A stretch of 64,000 bases of DNA from Streptosporangium roseum DSM 43021 (GCF_000024865.1 NC_013595.1:6944001-7008000), one strand, 5' to 3'; positions 7,338 through 15,798 are shown, numbered from the stretch's first letter. The notes: generated by a model not told the origin, from the sequence alone. Program-made: numbers and translations.

Positions 7338-7773
7338 GGCAGCCGAGCGTATCCGTCGCCGGCCCCTGGCCGACGGCGGGCTCCGCGCGTACGGCCCGGC
7401 CCGGCACGGCCGAGGCCGTCCAGCCGTCCGACCGGCCCGGTGCGGCGCCTGACGGCCGGGCCGCCCTTTCCGCACCGGGCCGCCCTTTCCGCACCGGGCC
7501 GCACGCTCCATGCCGGGACGCCCGTTCCGCGCCGGACCGCACGCTCCATGCCGGGCCGCCGGAGGGCCGGGCCGCCGGAGGACGGTGGACCTCCGCGCCT
7601 CGGCGGCGTTTCGGTCATGCTGTGGCGACGTTTCGATCCCCTCTCCGAGGCCGGGGATGTGTCATGATCATGGATACTCCGGGCCCGTCAGAGTGGCGGA
7701 AAAGTAGAGATACACGTGAGCATGAGACCCTTGCCCTACTTCGGTGCACGGTGAGAAGGGCGGCGCGCGAGAG
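7338..7773. repeat. intergenic region with 19-bp and 17-bp direct repeats
   Basis: No gene is supported between the GNAT and NERD genes. Two copies of a 19-bp unit beginning GGGCCGCCCTTTCC occupy 7458-7476 and 7477-7495, and GCACGCTCCATGCCGGG occurs at 7501-7517 and 7539-7555. The AT-richer stretch at 7660-7730 is the likely promoter area of the rightward NERD gene. Confidence 0.6.
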
Positions 7774-9195
7774 ATGGCACAGATCGTCGGTGGCGGACGC
7801 CCGGTCAACGATGCCGAGCGGCGGGTCATCGCCCATCTGCGGGACAACGCCCCCGGTGACTGGCTGCTGCTGCACAACATCGAGGTGCCGCGCGGCGACG
7901 ACAGCTTCGAGGTCGACGTGATCGTCCTGACCGGCCACTCGCTCTGCCTCATCGACGTCAAGGGCACGCGCGGCCGGATCGAGGTCGCCGGGACGCGCTG
8001 GTTCCCCGCGCGGCGGGACGCCTTCGGCTCCCCGGTCGCCAAGCTGCGCGGCAACGGGCGCGCGCTCAAGGGGCTGCTCACCCAGGAGCGCCGTGAGCTG
8101 GAGCGGGTCTACGTCGACAGCGTCGTCACGCTGACCGGTCCCGACGCCGAGCTGGTGGACCCGGCCGGCCGTGACTCGCGGCACGTCACCGACCTGCCCG
8201 GCCTGGTCGGCACGCTGAGCGACGCCTCCCGCGTCAGGCGCGGCTACACGACGGACGTGAGGCCGTACCGCACCGCGATCATCGAGGCGCTGAACGGCGC
8301 CGTGCGGCGCTCCACCGCGCCGCCGCGGTTCGGCAACTGGGAGGTGGAGGAGCAGCTCGGCGGGGACAACCGGGTGACCGAGTACCGCGCGATCAACGCG
8401 ACGGTCCCGGGGAGCGAGACGGTGCTGCTGCGGGTGTACCGGGCCGACCCGCTGGCCGAGGAGGAGCCGCGCGCGGCCGAGCGGCGGCTGATCGCCAACG
8501 CCTACCAGTCCCTCACCCGGATCCCCCCGCACCCGTGCGTCGTGCGCTCACGCGACTTCTTCGCGATCGACGACGAGAGCCGGTTCGTGCTGGTCCTCGA
8601 CGACGTGCACGGCCAGGCGCTGCACCTGCACCTCACCGCCTCACGGCGGTCGCTGTCGACCGGCGCGATGCTCGACCTGATCGACGACATGCTGGTGGGG
8701 CTGGCCCACGTCCACGCCAACAAGGTCATCCACCGGGCGCTCAGCCCGGCCTGCGTCCTGGTGACCGAGGACGGCCGGGCGATGCTGACCGGCTTCGACT
8801 ACGCCAAGCCGGGCCCCCGTGCGCACACCGTGGCCAACGAGCTCCCCAACGTCCTCGACACCCATTACGTGGCCCCCGAGTGCCAGGGCAGGCCCGAGCG
8901 GATGACGGCCGCGTCGGACGTGTACGCGGCCGGGGTGATCGCCTTCCGTCTGCTGACCGGCCTGCTGCCCCCGGCCAGCCCGGACGCCGAGATCTCCGCG
9001 GACGGCGTGCCGGCGGAGGTCATGGAGCTGCTGCGGCGCATGCGCGATCACTCGCCCGCCAAGCGGCCGGACGCGGTGGAGGCGCTGGGCGCCCTGCGGC
9101 GGGCACGCGAGGGACTCGCGACGGAACCGGCGGAGCCCCTCCTGCTCGACAGGCTCCGGAACAGATTCCGGCGCATGTCCGGGCGACAGCCGTGA
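7774..9195 (+). CDS. NERD-domain / pseudokinase fusion protein
   Basis: 473 residues from ATG 7774 (an in-frame GTG at 7744 is possible but poorly supported). Residues 12-125 are a NERD nuclease-related domain: D48 in FEVDVIVL and D61-V-K63 in LIDVKG resemble a PD-(D/E)xK core. Residues 187-455 have a protein-kinase fold, but the key residues are replaced: the ATP-binding Lys position reads R220 (VLLRVYR), the catalytic loop reads HRALSPACVLV instead of HRDxKxxN, and the DFG position reads GFD (340-342). It is therefore a predicted pseudokinase, perhaps sensing nucleotide or protein and controlling the NERD part. NERD-kinase fusions are known in PglW of the Pgl phage-defence system; no other pgl gene is nearby. 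Confidence 0.82.
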   Translation: MAQIVGGGRPVNDAERRVIAHLRDNAPGDWLLLHNIEVPRGDDSFEVDVIVLTGHSLCLIDVKGTRGRIEVAGTRWFPARRDAFGSPVAKLRGNGRALKGLLTQERRELERVYVDSVVTLTGPDAELVDPAGRDSRHVTDLPGLVGTLSDASRVRRGYTTDVRPYRTAIIEALNGAVRRSTAPPRFGNWEVEEQLGGDNRVTEYRAINATVPGSETVLLRVYRADPLAEEEPRAAERRLIANAYQSLTRIPPHPCVVRSRDFFAIDDESRFVLVLDDVHGQALHLHLTASRRSLSTGAMLDLIDDMLVGLAHVHANKVIHRALSPACVLVTEDGRAMLTGFDYAKPGPRAHTVANELPNVLDTHYVAPECQGRPERMTAASDVYAAGVIAFRLLTGLLPPASPDAEISADGVPAEVMELLRRMRDHSPAKRPDAVEALGALRRAREGLATEPAEPLLLDRLRNRFRRMSGRQP

Positions 9196-9251
9196 AGGGC
9201 GGCCCGCGGCCGCCGGGACGGCGGACCGTCCCGGGGCCACGGGCCGCTCGT

Positions 9252-9407
9252 CTAGTGCCTGGAGCCGCCTGAGCGGAAACGGTTCATGAACTCCCGCAGC
9301 CTGCGCTGGTTGCGCGGGTCGCGGGCCATCATCTTGGCCTTCTCGACGTTTCTCCGCCCCTGCGGACTGCTCAGATAGCTCCGGATACGGTCCACCAGAG
9401 ATGCCAT
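9252..9407 (-). CDS. small conserved actinobacterial basic protein, 51 aa
   Basis: A 51-residue protein beginning MASLVDRIRSYLSSPQGRR and ending in a basic helix RRLREFMNRFRSGG. It has 12 Arg, one amphipathic helix at the start and one at the end, and no signal peptide. ATG at 9407 has a near-perfect GGAGGAG 3 bp upstream. I recall similar very short proteins starting with the same SSPQGRR segment in many actinobacteria; their function is unknown. It is convergent with the NERD gene and 93 bp downstream of the lipid kinase, possibly cotranscribed with it. Confidence 0.75.
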   Translation of the reverse strand: MASLVDRIRSYLSSPQGRRNVEKAKMMARDPRNQRRLREFMNRFRSGGSRH

Positions 9408-9500
9408 GTCTCCTCCAACCCCTCAGGATGACCGCCTACCCCCCAGACCCGGCCCCAATCAGGGACCGGGCACCGGGAGCGGCGCGGGGACCGGGCCGGG

Positions 9501-10439
9501 TCAGGAGTCGACGAAGTGGTCGGGGACCATCACCCGCAGGCCGTTGGGGACGGTCCGGATCGTGATGGGGGTCATCAGGCGGACCTCGCCGTCGACGTCG
9601 GCGGCCATCGGGGGCTCGGTCTCCAGGTGCATCTCCCGGCCGACCACGAAGGGGCCGCCCGCCAGGCTGCGCCAGCGGCCGCCGGTGGCGCGGACCAGGG
9701 TCTCCCCCAGCAGCCTCAGGCGCTTGCCCGAGCCGAGCTGGTAGGCGACCAGCAGGCCGTTGTCGATGCTGATGTCCCTGGCCACCTGCCAGCCGCCGTG
9801 GAAGCGGCCGTTGGCGATGTTGAGCTGATGGGTGAGCAGCTCGTGGCGCCGGCCGTCCACCGTGATGAAGGCGCGGAACGGCTGGTGGTGAGGGAGGATC
9901 GTCAGGGCGGTGAGCGGGTAGGCCGCACGGCCGAGGATGCGCTTGAGCCAGGGCTTGACCTTGCCGGCCACCTCGACGGAGACGCCGAAGCTGGCCAGGT
10001 TGGCGAACTCCCGGTCGCCGGCGATCCCCAGGTCGATGTCGGCGACCTTGCCGGTGTGGAACACCCGGATCGCGCCGGGCAGGTCGAGCGGGAGACCGAG
10101 GCTGCGGGCGAAGTTGTTGGTGGTCCCCAGCGGCAGCACGCCGAGAGCGACGTCGCGGTGGGCGACGTGCTTGACGGCGGCGCTGAGGGTGCCGTCGCCG
10201 CCGCCCACGACGAGCAGGTCCGGCTTGGCGTCCAGGGCCGCCTCCAGCGTGGCGCGCAGGCGCCTGGGGTCGTCCAGGGGGTACAGACGGATCGGCTCGA
10301 AGCCCTCGGCCCGGAGCGTGCGGACCACCTCGGGGTAGAGGCGGCGGCCACGGCGCGACCTGGTGTTGACCACCACGCAGATCCGGCGTCCGGTCCGGAC
10401 GGCCTCGGTGTGCTCGGCCTTGCTGCGAAGCTCTCCCAC
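9501..10439 (-). CDS. diacylglycerol/sphingosine-kinase family lipid kinase
   Basis: ATP-dependent phosphorylation of a lipid (diacylglycerol or similar) at the membrane. About 312 residues: an N-terminal CVVVNTRSRRGRRLYPEV segment, the nucleotide motif VVGGGDGTLS at about residue 75, LPLGTTNNFAR after it, and a C-terminal beta-rich domain, as in YegS/BmrU/DgkB proteins. Start: the frame opens at GTG 10487, but that codon lies inside the terminal hairpin of the adjacent IS605 element; GTG at 10439 behind AGAGG is the likely native start. The insertion probably displaced or remodelled its promoter. Confidence 0.88.
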   Translation of the reverse strand: MGELRSKAEHTEAVRTGRRICVVVNTRSRRGRRLYPEVVRTLRAEGFEPIRLYPLDDPRRLRATLEAALDAKPDLLVVGGGDGTLSAAVKHVAHRDVALGVLPLGTTNNFARSLGLPLDLPGAIRVFHTGKVADIDLGIAGDREFANLASFGVSVEVAGKVKPWLKRILGRAAYPLTALTILPHHQPFRAFITVDGRRHELLTHQLNIANGRFHGGWQVARDISIDNGLLVAYQLGSGKRLRLLGETLVRATGGRWRSLAGGPFVVGREMHLETEPPMAADVDGEVRLMTPITIRTVPNGLRVMVPDHFVDS

Positions 10440-10471
10440 ACTGCCCCTCTTCGATCGGGTGTTCCCTGCAA

Positions 10472-10640
10472 TTGAAGCGCTCCCCACGACTAAAGTCGGG
10501 GGATTCCAGCCGGCTCGGGCTCCGTCTGCGCGGTGACCTGAGCCGCTGTTGCTTGGCGGTTTGCCTTCCGGCCCACGCGGTTGCGTGGTTTGCGCGCCCC
10601 AACGCGCACACCCGGTCTGGGTTGTGCGTGCTCCGCCCTC
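10472..10640 (-). ncRNA. putative omegaRNA (reRNA) scaffold at right end of IS605 element
   Basis: Inferred from established TnpB biology: the guide RNA scaffold overlaps the tnpB 3' end and the right-end stem, and the guide is the flanking sequence. The terminal stem at 10481-10501 and TTCAA at 10476-10472 fit. The guide would begin TTGCAGGGAACACCCGATCG (10471 down to 10452). The 5' limit given here is arbitrary. Confidence 0.35.
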
Positions 10641-11779
10641 CCGGCGGTGAGGATGTTCTTGGCGGCGTTCACATCAGCGTGCTCGGTGTGTCCGCACGAG
10701 GTGCACCGGAAGACCGCTTGGCTCTCGCGGGACTTCCCGTCCACCGCCGTGCACACGTTGCACCTCTGACTGGTGTACGCAGGATTGACCTTGATCACGT
10801 GGGTGCCCGTGTAACGGGCCTTGCCGATGGTGGCCACCTCGATCCGGTGCCAGCCATTGTCCAGGATGGACCGATTCAGGCCGGACTTGCTCGCTGCCCC
10901 GTTCGGCAGGAACGCACCCGGCCGCTCGGGGTCCGGCCTGGGCTCGACACCGGCGGTCATGTTCTTGGTCGCCAAAGCCTCGAACACCACCAGCTCAAAG
11001 CCCGTGGCCAGGACGCAGGCGGTCTTGGCGGCAAAATCCTGGCGGCGTCTGCCGATCCTGCCCGCCAGGTCGGCGACCCGCCCGGCAGCTTTCTTGCGCC
11101 GGGCCGACCCCCTCGCGGTCCGGGCGAAGTCTCGCTGGAGCTTCTTGGCATGCGCGGCTTCCCGGTCGCGGGCGAACACCCGGTGGTGGAAGATGCCGTC
11201 CGAGCGGGTCACGACCTTGACCACGCCCCGGTCGATCCCCACCCTACTGCCGGGGTTCGCGTGCCGCTCAGGCGGGGCGAGTCCGTCCTCGACGAGGAAG
11301 CTGATGTACCAGTGCCTGCCGTCCCGGCAGACGGTGGCATTCTTGATCTTCCCGCCGAGCGGGCGGGTGATGCGCAAGCGGACCCAGCCGAGCTTGGGGA
11401 GCTTCGCCCGCGCCCAGCGCCGGTTCAACCGCTCGACCGTGATCTTCCCGCCCTCGGGGAAGCGGAAGCTCGGGGCGTTCCTCACCCGCGACTTCCAGCG
11501 CACCTTCCACGTGCCGTGCTTGGCGCATGCCTGGTCCAGGTCGATGAGCGTCTGCTGAAGACAGCGGCCGGGCACCTCGGCCAGCCAGCCGAACTCGCCC
11601 TTGGCCTCCACAAGCTGGCGGGCCTGCTCGTGGTAGCCGATCCACGCGCCGCGCCGGTGGTGGACACGGCGCTGTTCCAGGGCGGTGTTCCACACCGACC
11701 GGCATGCTCCGCCGATCCGCTCGGCGAACTCCGCCTGGCCGGGGGTGAGGTCCAGGCGGTAGCGGCGTCCGGTCAGCAC
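10490..11779 (-). CDS. tnpB: RNA-guided endonuclease TnpB
   Basis: 429 residues. The RuvC-like catalytic triad is visible: GIDRGVVKV (Asp, about residue 193), VVFEALATKNM (Glu, about 283) and HADVNAAKNI (Asp, about 382). The zinc ribbon reads CNVC and CTSCGH between the last two. The N-terminal REC/WED part (YRLDLTPGQ, CRSVWNTALEQR) is present, so the protein appears intact and active residues are kept. GTG at 11779 starts the gene, 6 bp after the tnpA stop. The last codons and TAG stop lie in the right-end stem, as expected for an omegaRNA-overlapping tnpB. TnpB cuts the vacated donor site and so promotes retention of the element. Confidence 0.93.
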   Translation of the reverse strand: MLTGRRYRLDLTPGQAEFAERIGGACRSVWNTALEQRRVHHRRGAWIGYHEQARQLVEAKGEFGWLAEVPGRCLQQTLIDLDQACAKHGTWKVRWKSRVRNAPSFRFPEGGKITVERLNRRWARAKLPKLGWVRLRITRPLGGKIKNATVCRDGRHWYISFLVEDGLAPPERHANPGSRVGIDRGVVKVVTRSDGIFHHRVFARDREAAHAKKLQRDFARTARGSARRKKAAGRVADLAGRIGRRRQDFAAKTACVLATGFELVVFEALATKNMTAGVEPRPDPERPGAFLPNGAASKSGLNRSILDNGWHRIEVATIGKARYTGTHVIKVNPAYTSQRCNVCTAVDGKSRESQAVFRCTSCGHTEHADVNAAKNILTAGRAEHAQPRPGVRVGARKPRNRVGRKANRQATAAQVTAQTEPEPAGIPRL

Positions 11780-11785
11780 GATGCC

Positions 11786-12193
11786 TCACCGGTTCTTCTG
11801 GTTCTCGACGTACCGCTTGACGGCATCCAGGGGCACCCCACCGGCCGTGGCCACGAAGTAGGAGTTGGTCCACAACGTAGGCAGCTTGGACCTCAAGCTC
11901 GGGAACTCCTGGCGCAGGACGCGGGAGGTGCGGCCTTTGATGGCCTTGACCAGCTTGTGGATCCCGAGCTGGGGATCCACCTCGACCAGCAGGTGAACGT
12001 GGTCGGGCATGACGTCCACCTCCACCGGCCACGCCCCTTTCTCCTCGATCACCTCGTGGATCAGCTCTTTCAGTCGCGCTTCGATCCGTCCGTCCAGCAC
12101 CCGCCTGCGGTACTTGGGGCACCACACCACGTGAAAGGCGCACTGAAAGGCGATATTGCTGTTCGTACGCAAGGTCGCAGCCACCTGGATCAA
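11786..12193 (-). CDS. tnpA: IS200/IS605 Y1 (HUH) transposase TnpA
   Basis: 135 residues, the usual size for a Y1 transposase acting on single-stranded DNA. The HUH motif reads MPDHVHLLVEV (His-Val-His near residue 65) and the nucleophilic Tyr sits in VKRYVENQK near residue 128. The N-terminal segment FHVVWCPKYRRRVL is characteristic. The start is TTG 12193 or a GTG three codons later (12184). tnpB follows after 6 bp on the same strand. No frameshift or missing motif, so the element may be mobile. Confidence 0.93.
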   Translation of the reverse strand: MIQVAATLRTNSNIAFQCAFHVVWCPKYRRRVLDGRIEARLKELIHEVIEEKGAWPVEVDVMPDHVHLLVEVDPQLGIHKLVKAIKGRTSRVLRQEFPSLRSKLPTLWTNSYFVATAGGVPLDAVKRYVENQKNR

Positions 12194-12314
12194 TATACGG
12201 CAGCAGCCTATCTACCGCTCAAAGATTCGATAGAAGGGCTTACCCTCATGGCTGAAGTCAGGGGTCCGCGCCCTAGATCTCCGATCGTAGGGCCGATCCG
12301 CCGGTGGGACACTG

Positions 12315-12367
12315 CCGGTGCGACGGCCGCGCCATCCGGCAGGCGGAGGGCGCGGCCGTCGCACCGG
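12315..12367. repeat. 19-bp perfect inverted repeat
   Basis: CCGGTGCGACGGCCGCGCC (12315-12333) and its exact complement (12349-12367) enclose a 15-nt loop. Such a stem would be extremely stable as RNA. It may be a former terminator for a gene that lay left of the IS605 insertion, or a second terminator of the M6 protease gene. Confidence 0.6.
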
Positions 12368-12452
12368 GTCCGGCCGCGCCGCCCGTGAGGGACGGGATCG
12401 GCCCGGATCCCCTCCGGGCACTGCGGTGCCGGCGATCCGGTCGCGGCGTGAT

Positions 12453-12505
12453 CATGACGGCAGCGGCCCCGCGATCACACATGTGATCGCGGGGCCGCCG
12501 TCATG
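12453..12505 (-). terminator. 24-bp near-perfect stem, terminator of M6 protease gene
   Basis: The arms CATGACGGC...GATCACA (12453-12479) and TGTGATCGCGG...GTCATG (12482-12505) are complementary apart from a 3-nt bulge, with a 2-nt apex. It lies 57 bp downstream of the leftward protease gene stop. No U-tract follows. Confidence 0.65.
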
Positions 12506-12561
12506 CCGGTCGATCCGCCGGCGGCGGCTCCCTCACGGGGGCGGCGACCGGCGGAGCGGGA

Positions 12562-15336
12562 CTACTGCTTGGGCGGGGTCACGTAGACGACCGCGCCGAG
12601 GTTGCCCGGGAGCGGGGTGAGGAGCTGGAACTTCACGCCCAGGGCCTTGCCCTCGTCGCCGGGGTTGCCGGTGCCGAGGACGTGGCCGTTGCCGAGGTCG
12701 GTGCCGTACAGCTCGGTGGCCGGGGTGCCGTCGACGTTGACGACCCGGGTGCTGTAGGGCTGGTCGCCCTTGGACGGGACGACCACCGAGGCGTCGAAGT
12801 CGCGGTAGCCGAGCGCCCCGTTGCGGACCTCCATGCCCGGGTACCAGGTCTTGGCGTCGGTGAACTCCGTGACGCCGCGCTGCGTGCCGATCTTGGTGCA
12901 GTACTCGCTGAACGGCTCGCCCGCGGCCTCCACGCACTCGGTGAAGGGGTAGGTCTTGCCGAAGGAGAAGGCCGCGTTGCCGGTCTGGACGCGTCCCTGC
13001 AGGTTGTCCCTGAGCTCGCCGTCCTTCTCCGCCGCCACACCGGTACGGCGCAGCGGCTCGTAGTGCGAGTCGACGATCATCAGGCTGCCCTTGGAGCCGA
13101 GGCTCGGCGGCAGTTCGAGGTTGTTGATCAGCGAGTTGTTGGTGAAGGTCGAGTCGCGGTACCAGACCAGCAGGCCCGGGGCGTTGTACTTGAACTTCTC
13201 GACCTTCCACGCCCCGTCGCGGGAGTAGTTGGTGTCGTAGGCGTACTGCAGGCCCTTGTCGAAGCCGTCGAAGTTGCGCCACTCGGCGAGGTAGAACCGC
13301 GAGACCTCCCGCTGGCCGTCGTTGACGACCCAGCCCTGGCCGTGGGTGTTGGTGAAGGTGCCACCGCTCGGCACCCAGCCGTTGAGGCCGCTCTCGACGT
13401 CGTCGCTCCAGACGGTCTGGGTGCCGTTGGTGAGGGCGAAGTCGTCGGCGTGCCAGCCGCGCGGGGAGAAGGCCGCGTCGGTGTCGTAGGTCAGCCGGAG
13501 CTTGACGGTCTTGCCGGCGAACGGGGCCAGGTCGACGTAGTCGTGCCGCCAGCCGTTGGTGTTGCCGGTGAGGCCGTACTTCTTGTTGCCGAACTTGACG
13601 AGGTTCTTGTTGGGGTCCCCGTAGCCGTCGTCGGTGGAGACCAGGGCGCCGCCCTCGGTGTAGACCTTCTGCTGGGCATAGGTCGCGCCGCCGTCGACGG
13701 AGACCTCGACGAAGCCGAAGTCCCAGTCCTCCTCGATCTCGTAGTTGTTCCAGAGCCAGAACTTCACGTCGGTCCCGGCGGGCACCTGGACGTCACGAGT
13801 GATCTTGGAGTCGGCCCACTCCTGGTCGAGGTTGGACCAGAGTGCCTTGGTGCCGCTGTGCGGCTCGATCATCTCCAGCGGCGCGCTGGTCAGGTTGACC
13901 CGGAGGCCGTCCTCGGTGAACTTGGGCGTGCGCGAGGTCTGGCCCACCGTCACCGCGCGGGCGCGGTCACCGGGGTTGAAGACCTTGGGGTTGGCCCAGC
14001 CGAGGATCCACTTGTCCCACAGACCCATGTGGGTCGGCATCGACTGGAAGATCGGGCCGCTGTGCGAGCCGCTGGACATCAGGTCCCAGAAGTCGACGGC
14101 CGAGGAGGCCTGGCCGCTGGTGTCGTAGAGGTCCGGCAGGCCGAGGTCGTGGCCGTACTCGTGGGCGAAGACGCCGACGCCGGAGTCCTCCGGCTGCACG
14201 ATGTAGTTGGAGATCTTCACGCTCTTGCCGGGGACCTGGTAGCCGCCCGCGACCGCGCTGGAGTGCGCCCAGATCGCGTAGGGGCCCTCGGCGCCGCCGT
14301 CGGAGGACTTGTCCTTGCCGGCGTGGACCAGCACGAGGTGGTCGACCACCCCGTCCGGCTCGGCGAAGTTGCCGTCGCCGTCGGAGTCGGCGACGTCCTC
14401 GACGTCGTAGTCGGCCCAGGGGAAGTCCGGGTTGGCGGCGGCCAGGGTGTTCACCGCGTCGATGGCGAGCTGGCCGGGGCCGAGCGGGTTGCTCGGGTGG
14501 CCGGTCATGTCCTGGATCTCCTTGCCGCAGGCGCGCGCGCCGTAGTAGGCCTCGGAGTGCGGGACCTTGATCCACGGGCTCGCCTGCCCGGAGACCGTGT
14601 AGGCGCCCTTGGACATCTCCTCGTACATGTTCTTCATGGTGTGCTTGGAGATGTCGATGCCCTTGCGCCCGTCCCGGGGGTCGGTCAGGTCGGGGCGGAC
14701 GCGCTGGGTGATGCCGTCCTTGCTGTAGAGCATCTTGTTGAAGTGCTCGGGGCTGAAGTCCGGTACCCAGAAGCTGTTGTTGTCCTTGGCGGGCAGCGAC
14801 GCGGGGTCGGGGATCTTGTTGTGCAGCGGGCCGTTGAGCAGCGTGCCCGGCGGCTCGGTGACGCACTCGGCCGGGTCCTCGCTCCGCGCGTCCGGCGGGC
14901 GGACGAAGCCGGAGAAGTCGTCGTTGGCCTTGTCGTCGAACTCCACCAGCAAGGTGAGCAGCTTGGCCGACGTGGTGGTCTTCGCCTTCTTGAACAGGAA
15001 GTCCGCGGGGTTGCGCCCGGTCCGGATCGCCTCGGCCTCGCGGGCGGCCAGCACCCGCGCGGCGGCGGGGTTGCCACCGGTGAACTTCTGCTGGAGCTTC
15101 TTGGACGGGCTGACCTTGCGCGCCTTGGCGTCGGGCGCGGCCGGGTCGTCGACCTCCGGCTCGTCCCTCGGGGGCGCGTAGTTGATGTAGTAGTCGGCCG
15201 CGGTCGGCTGATACCGCGCGGCCGAGGTGTCGGCCTCCGCCGACGTACCGCCCATCGCCAGTCCCGCGGCGGCCAGGCCGACCACGGGCACTATCGCGAG
15301 AAGGCGTTTGCCGACGCCTCTGCCTCTGCTGGACAA
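12562..15336 (-). CDS. secreted M6-family (immune inhibitor A-like) metalloprotease
   Basis: Extracellular zinc protease, about 924 residues from TTG 15336. The start is chosen because GGGAGGG lies 6 bp upstream and it yields a proper signal peptide (GVGKRLLAIVPVVGLAAAGLAMGG, cleavage near AEA-D). The longer frame from 15459 begins inside a -35 box. Order: a propeptide of about 150 residues, the catalytic domain with zinc motif FAHEYGHDLGLPDLYD and a downstream Met-turn-like VDFWDLMSSGS, then beta-sandwich domains (GWRHDYVDLAPFAGKTVKLR; SGLNGWVPSGG) typical of InhA-like proteins. Usual family length is 700-950. Single-gene unit with its own promoter and a strong terminator. Confidence 0.92.
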   Translation of the reverse strand: MSSRGRGVGKRLLAIVPVVGLAAAGLAMGGTSAEADTSAARYQPTAADYYINYAPPRDEPEVDDPAAPDAKARKVSPSKKLQQKFTGGNPAAARVLAAREAEAIRTGRNPADFLFKKAKTTTSAKLLTLLVEFDDKANDDFSGFVRPPDARSEDPAECVTEPPGTLLNGPLHNKIPDPASLPAKDNNSFWVPDFSPEHFNKMLYSKDGITQRVRPDLTDPRDGRKGIDISKHTMKNMYEEMSKGAYTVSGQASPWIKVPHSEAYYGARACGKEIQDMTGHPSNPLGPGQLAIDAVNTLAAANPDFPWADYDVEDVADSDGDGNFAEPDGVVDHLVLVHAGKDKSSDGGAEGPYAIWAHSSAVAGGYQVPGKSVKISNYIVQPEDSGVGVFAHEYGHDLGLPDLYDTSGQASSAVDFWDLMSSGSHSGPIFQSMPTHMGLWDKWILGWANPKVFNPGDRARAVTVGQTSRTPKFTEDGLRVNLTSAPLEMIEPHSGTKALWSNLDQEWADSKITRDVQVPAGTDVKFWLWNNYEIEEDWDFGFVEVSVDGGATYAQQKVYTEGGALVSTDDGYGDPNKNLVKFGNKKYGLTGNTNGWRHDYVDLAPFAGKTVKLRLTYDTDAAFSPRGWHADDFALTNGTQTVWSDDVESGLNGWVPSGGTFTNTHGQGWVVNDGQREVSRFYLAEWRNFDGFDKGLQYAYDTNYSRDGAWKVEKFKYNAPGLLVWYRDSTFTNNSLINNLELPPSLGSKGSLMIVDSHYEPLRRTGVAAEKDGELRDNLQGRVQTGNAAFSFGKTYPFTECVEAAGEPFSEYCTKIGTQRGVTEFTDAKTWYPGMEVRNGALGYRDFDASVVVPSKGDQPYSTRVVNVDGTPATELYGTDLGNGHVLGTGNPGDEGKALGVKFQLLTPLPGNLGAVVYVTPPKQ

Positions 15337-15430
15337 CGCATACCCTCCCTGCCCGGGTTCGCCGGGCGCGGACGTCCCCGGCGCGCCTGATGCACGCGCC
15401 GAGCGGGACGTTAGACGAGAAGGTAAAGCG

Positions 15431-15459
15431 GCAGTAAAAGCGCCAAATGATGTTGTCAA
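15431..15459 (-). promoter_or_regulatory. likely promoter of M6 protease gene
   Basis: On the minus strand a consensus -35 TTGACA (15459-15454) is followed after 17 bp by TACTGC (15436-15431). It lies about 100 bp before the TTG start and in the only AT-rich part of the region. Confidence 0.5.
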
Positions 15460-15798
15460 ACTGCAATAAATGGTCGTTTGTTAGAAAATGGTGATGATTT
15501 CCACTCCAACGCCGTCGGTGGCCCCCTCCATGGCAGGTCAGCGCGGCGGAGCCGGACCGCGGGGCGGACGGGCACATCACCGCGGACGCGAAATGGGCCC
15601 GGTGTACGGCGCCGGCCGGCCGGCCCCGCTCACCCCGCGCGGCGCCGAATGCACGGCGCGGATGTATAGCCCGGACTTATGGCTCCGCCATATACCCCCG
15701 GAGGCCGAATGGGCATCGGACACCGGCGGCGGGCGCGCACCGGACGCGGACGGCGGGCGGCTCCGGGAAGGGCGCCGGGCGGCGTGAGAGGAGGGCCC
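15460..15798. other. intergenic, no gene recognised
   Basis: The stretch between the end of the cytochrome oxidase gene and the protease promoter. The first 60 bp are AT-rich (upstream promoter element); the rest is GC-rich with no supported frame and no clear terminator stem. Confidence 0.5.

Larger units (their letters stand above)
10472..12275 (-). mobile_element. IS200/IS605-family element with tnpA and tnpB
   Basis: The element has adjacent, same-strand Y1 transposase and TnpB genes. Its right end, read on the minus strand, is CCCCCGACTTTAGTCGTGGGG (21 nt across 10481-10501), a classic subterminal stem of this family, followed by GCGCTTCAA, matching the TCAA-type right cleavage site, so the boundary is set at 10472. 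The left end carries an imperfect hairpin CCCT...AGGG at 12243-12263. Its outer boundary is not certain; 12275 is an estimate. No inverted repeats or target duplication are expected for this family. Both genes look intact. Confidence 0.85.
12194..12561. other. IS605 left end and two long hairpins; no gene
   Basis: The stretch holds the element's left-end hairpin (12243-12263), then outside the element two long inverted repeats (12315-12367 and 12453-12505). No coding frame with actinobacterial codon structure is visible. Confidence 0.6.

Noticed and set aside
10472..12388. 638-codon plus-strand open frame across the IS605 element
   Set aside because: Antisense of tnpA and tnpB, whose catalytic motifs are clear on the minus strand.
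12682..15390. 902-codon open frame on the plus strand
   Set aside because: It is the antisense shadow of the M6 metalloprotease; its translation is Val/Gly/Arg/Asp-rich low complexity without motifs, while the opposite strand has HEYGH and a signal peptide.
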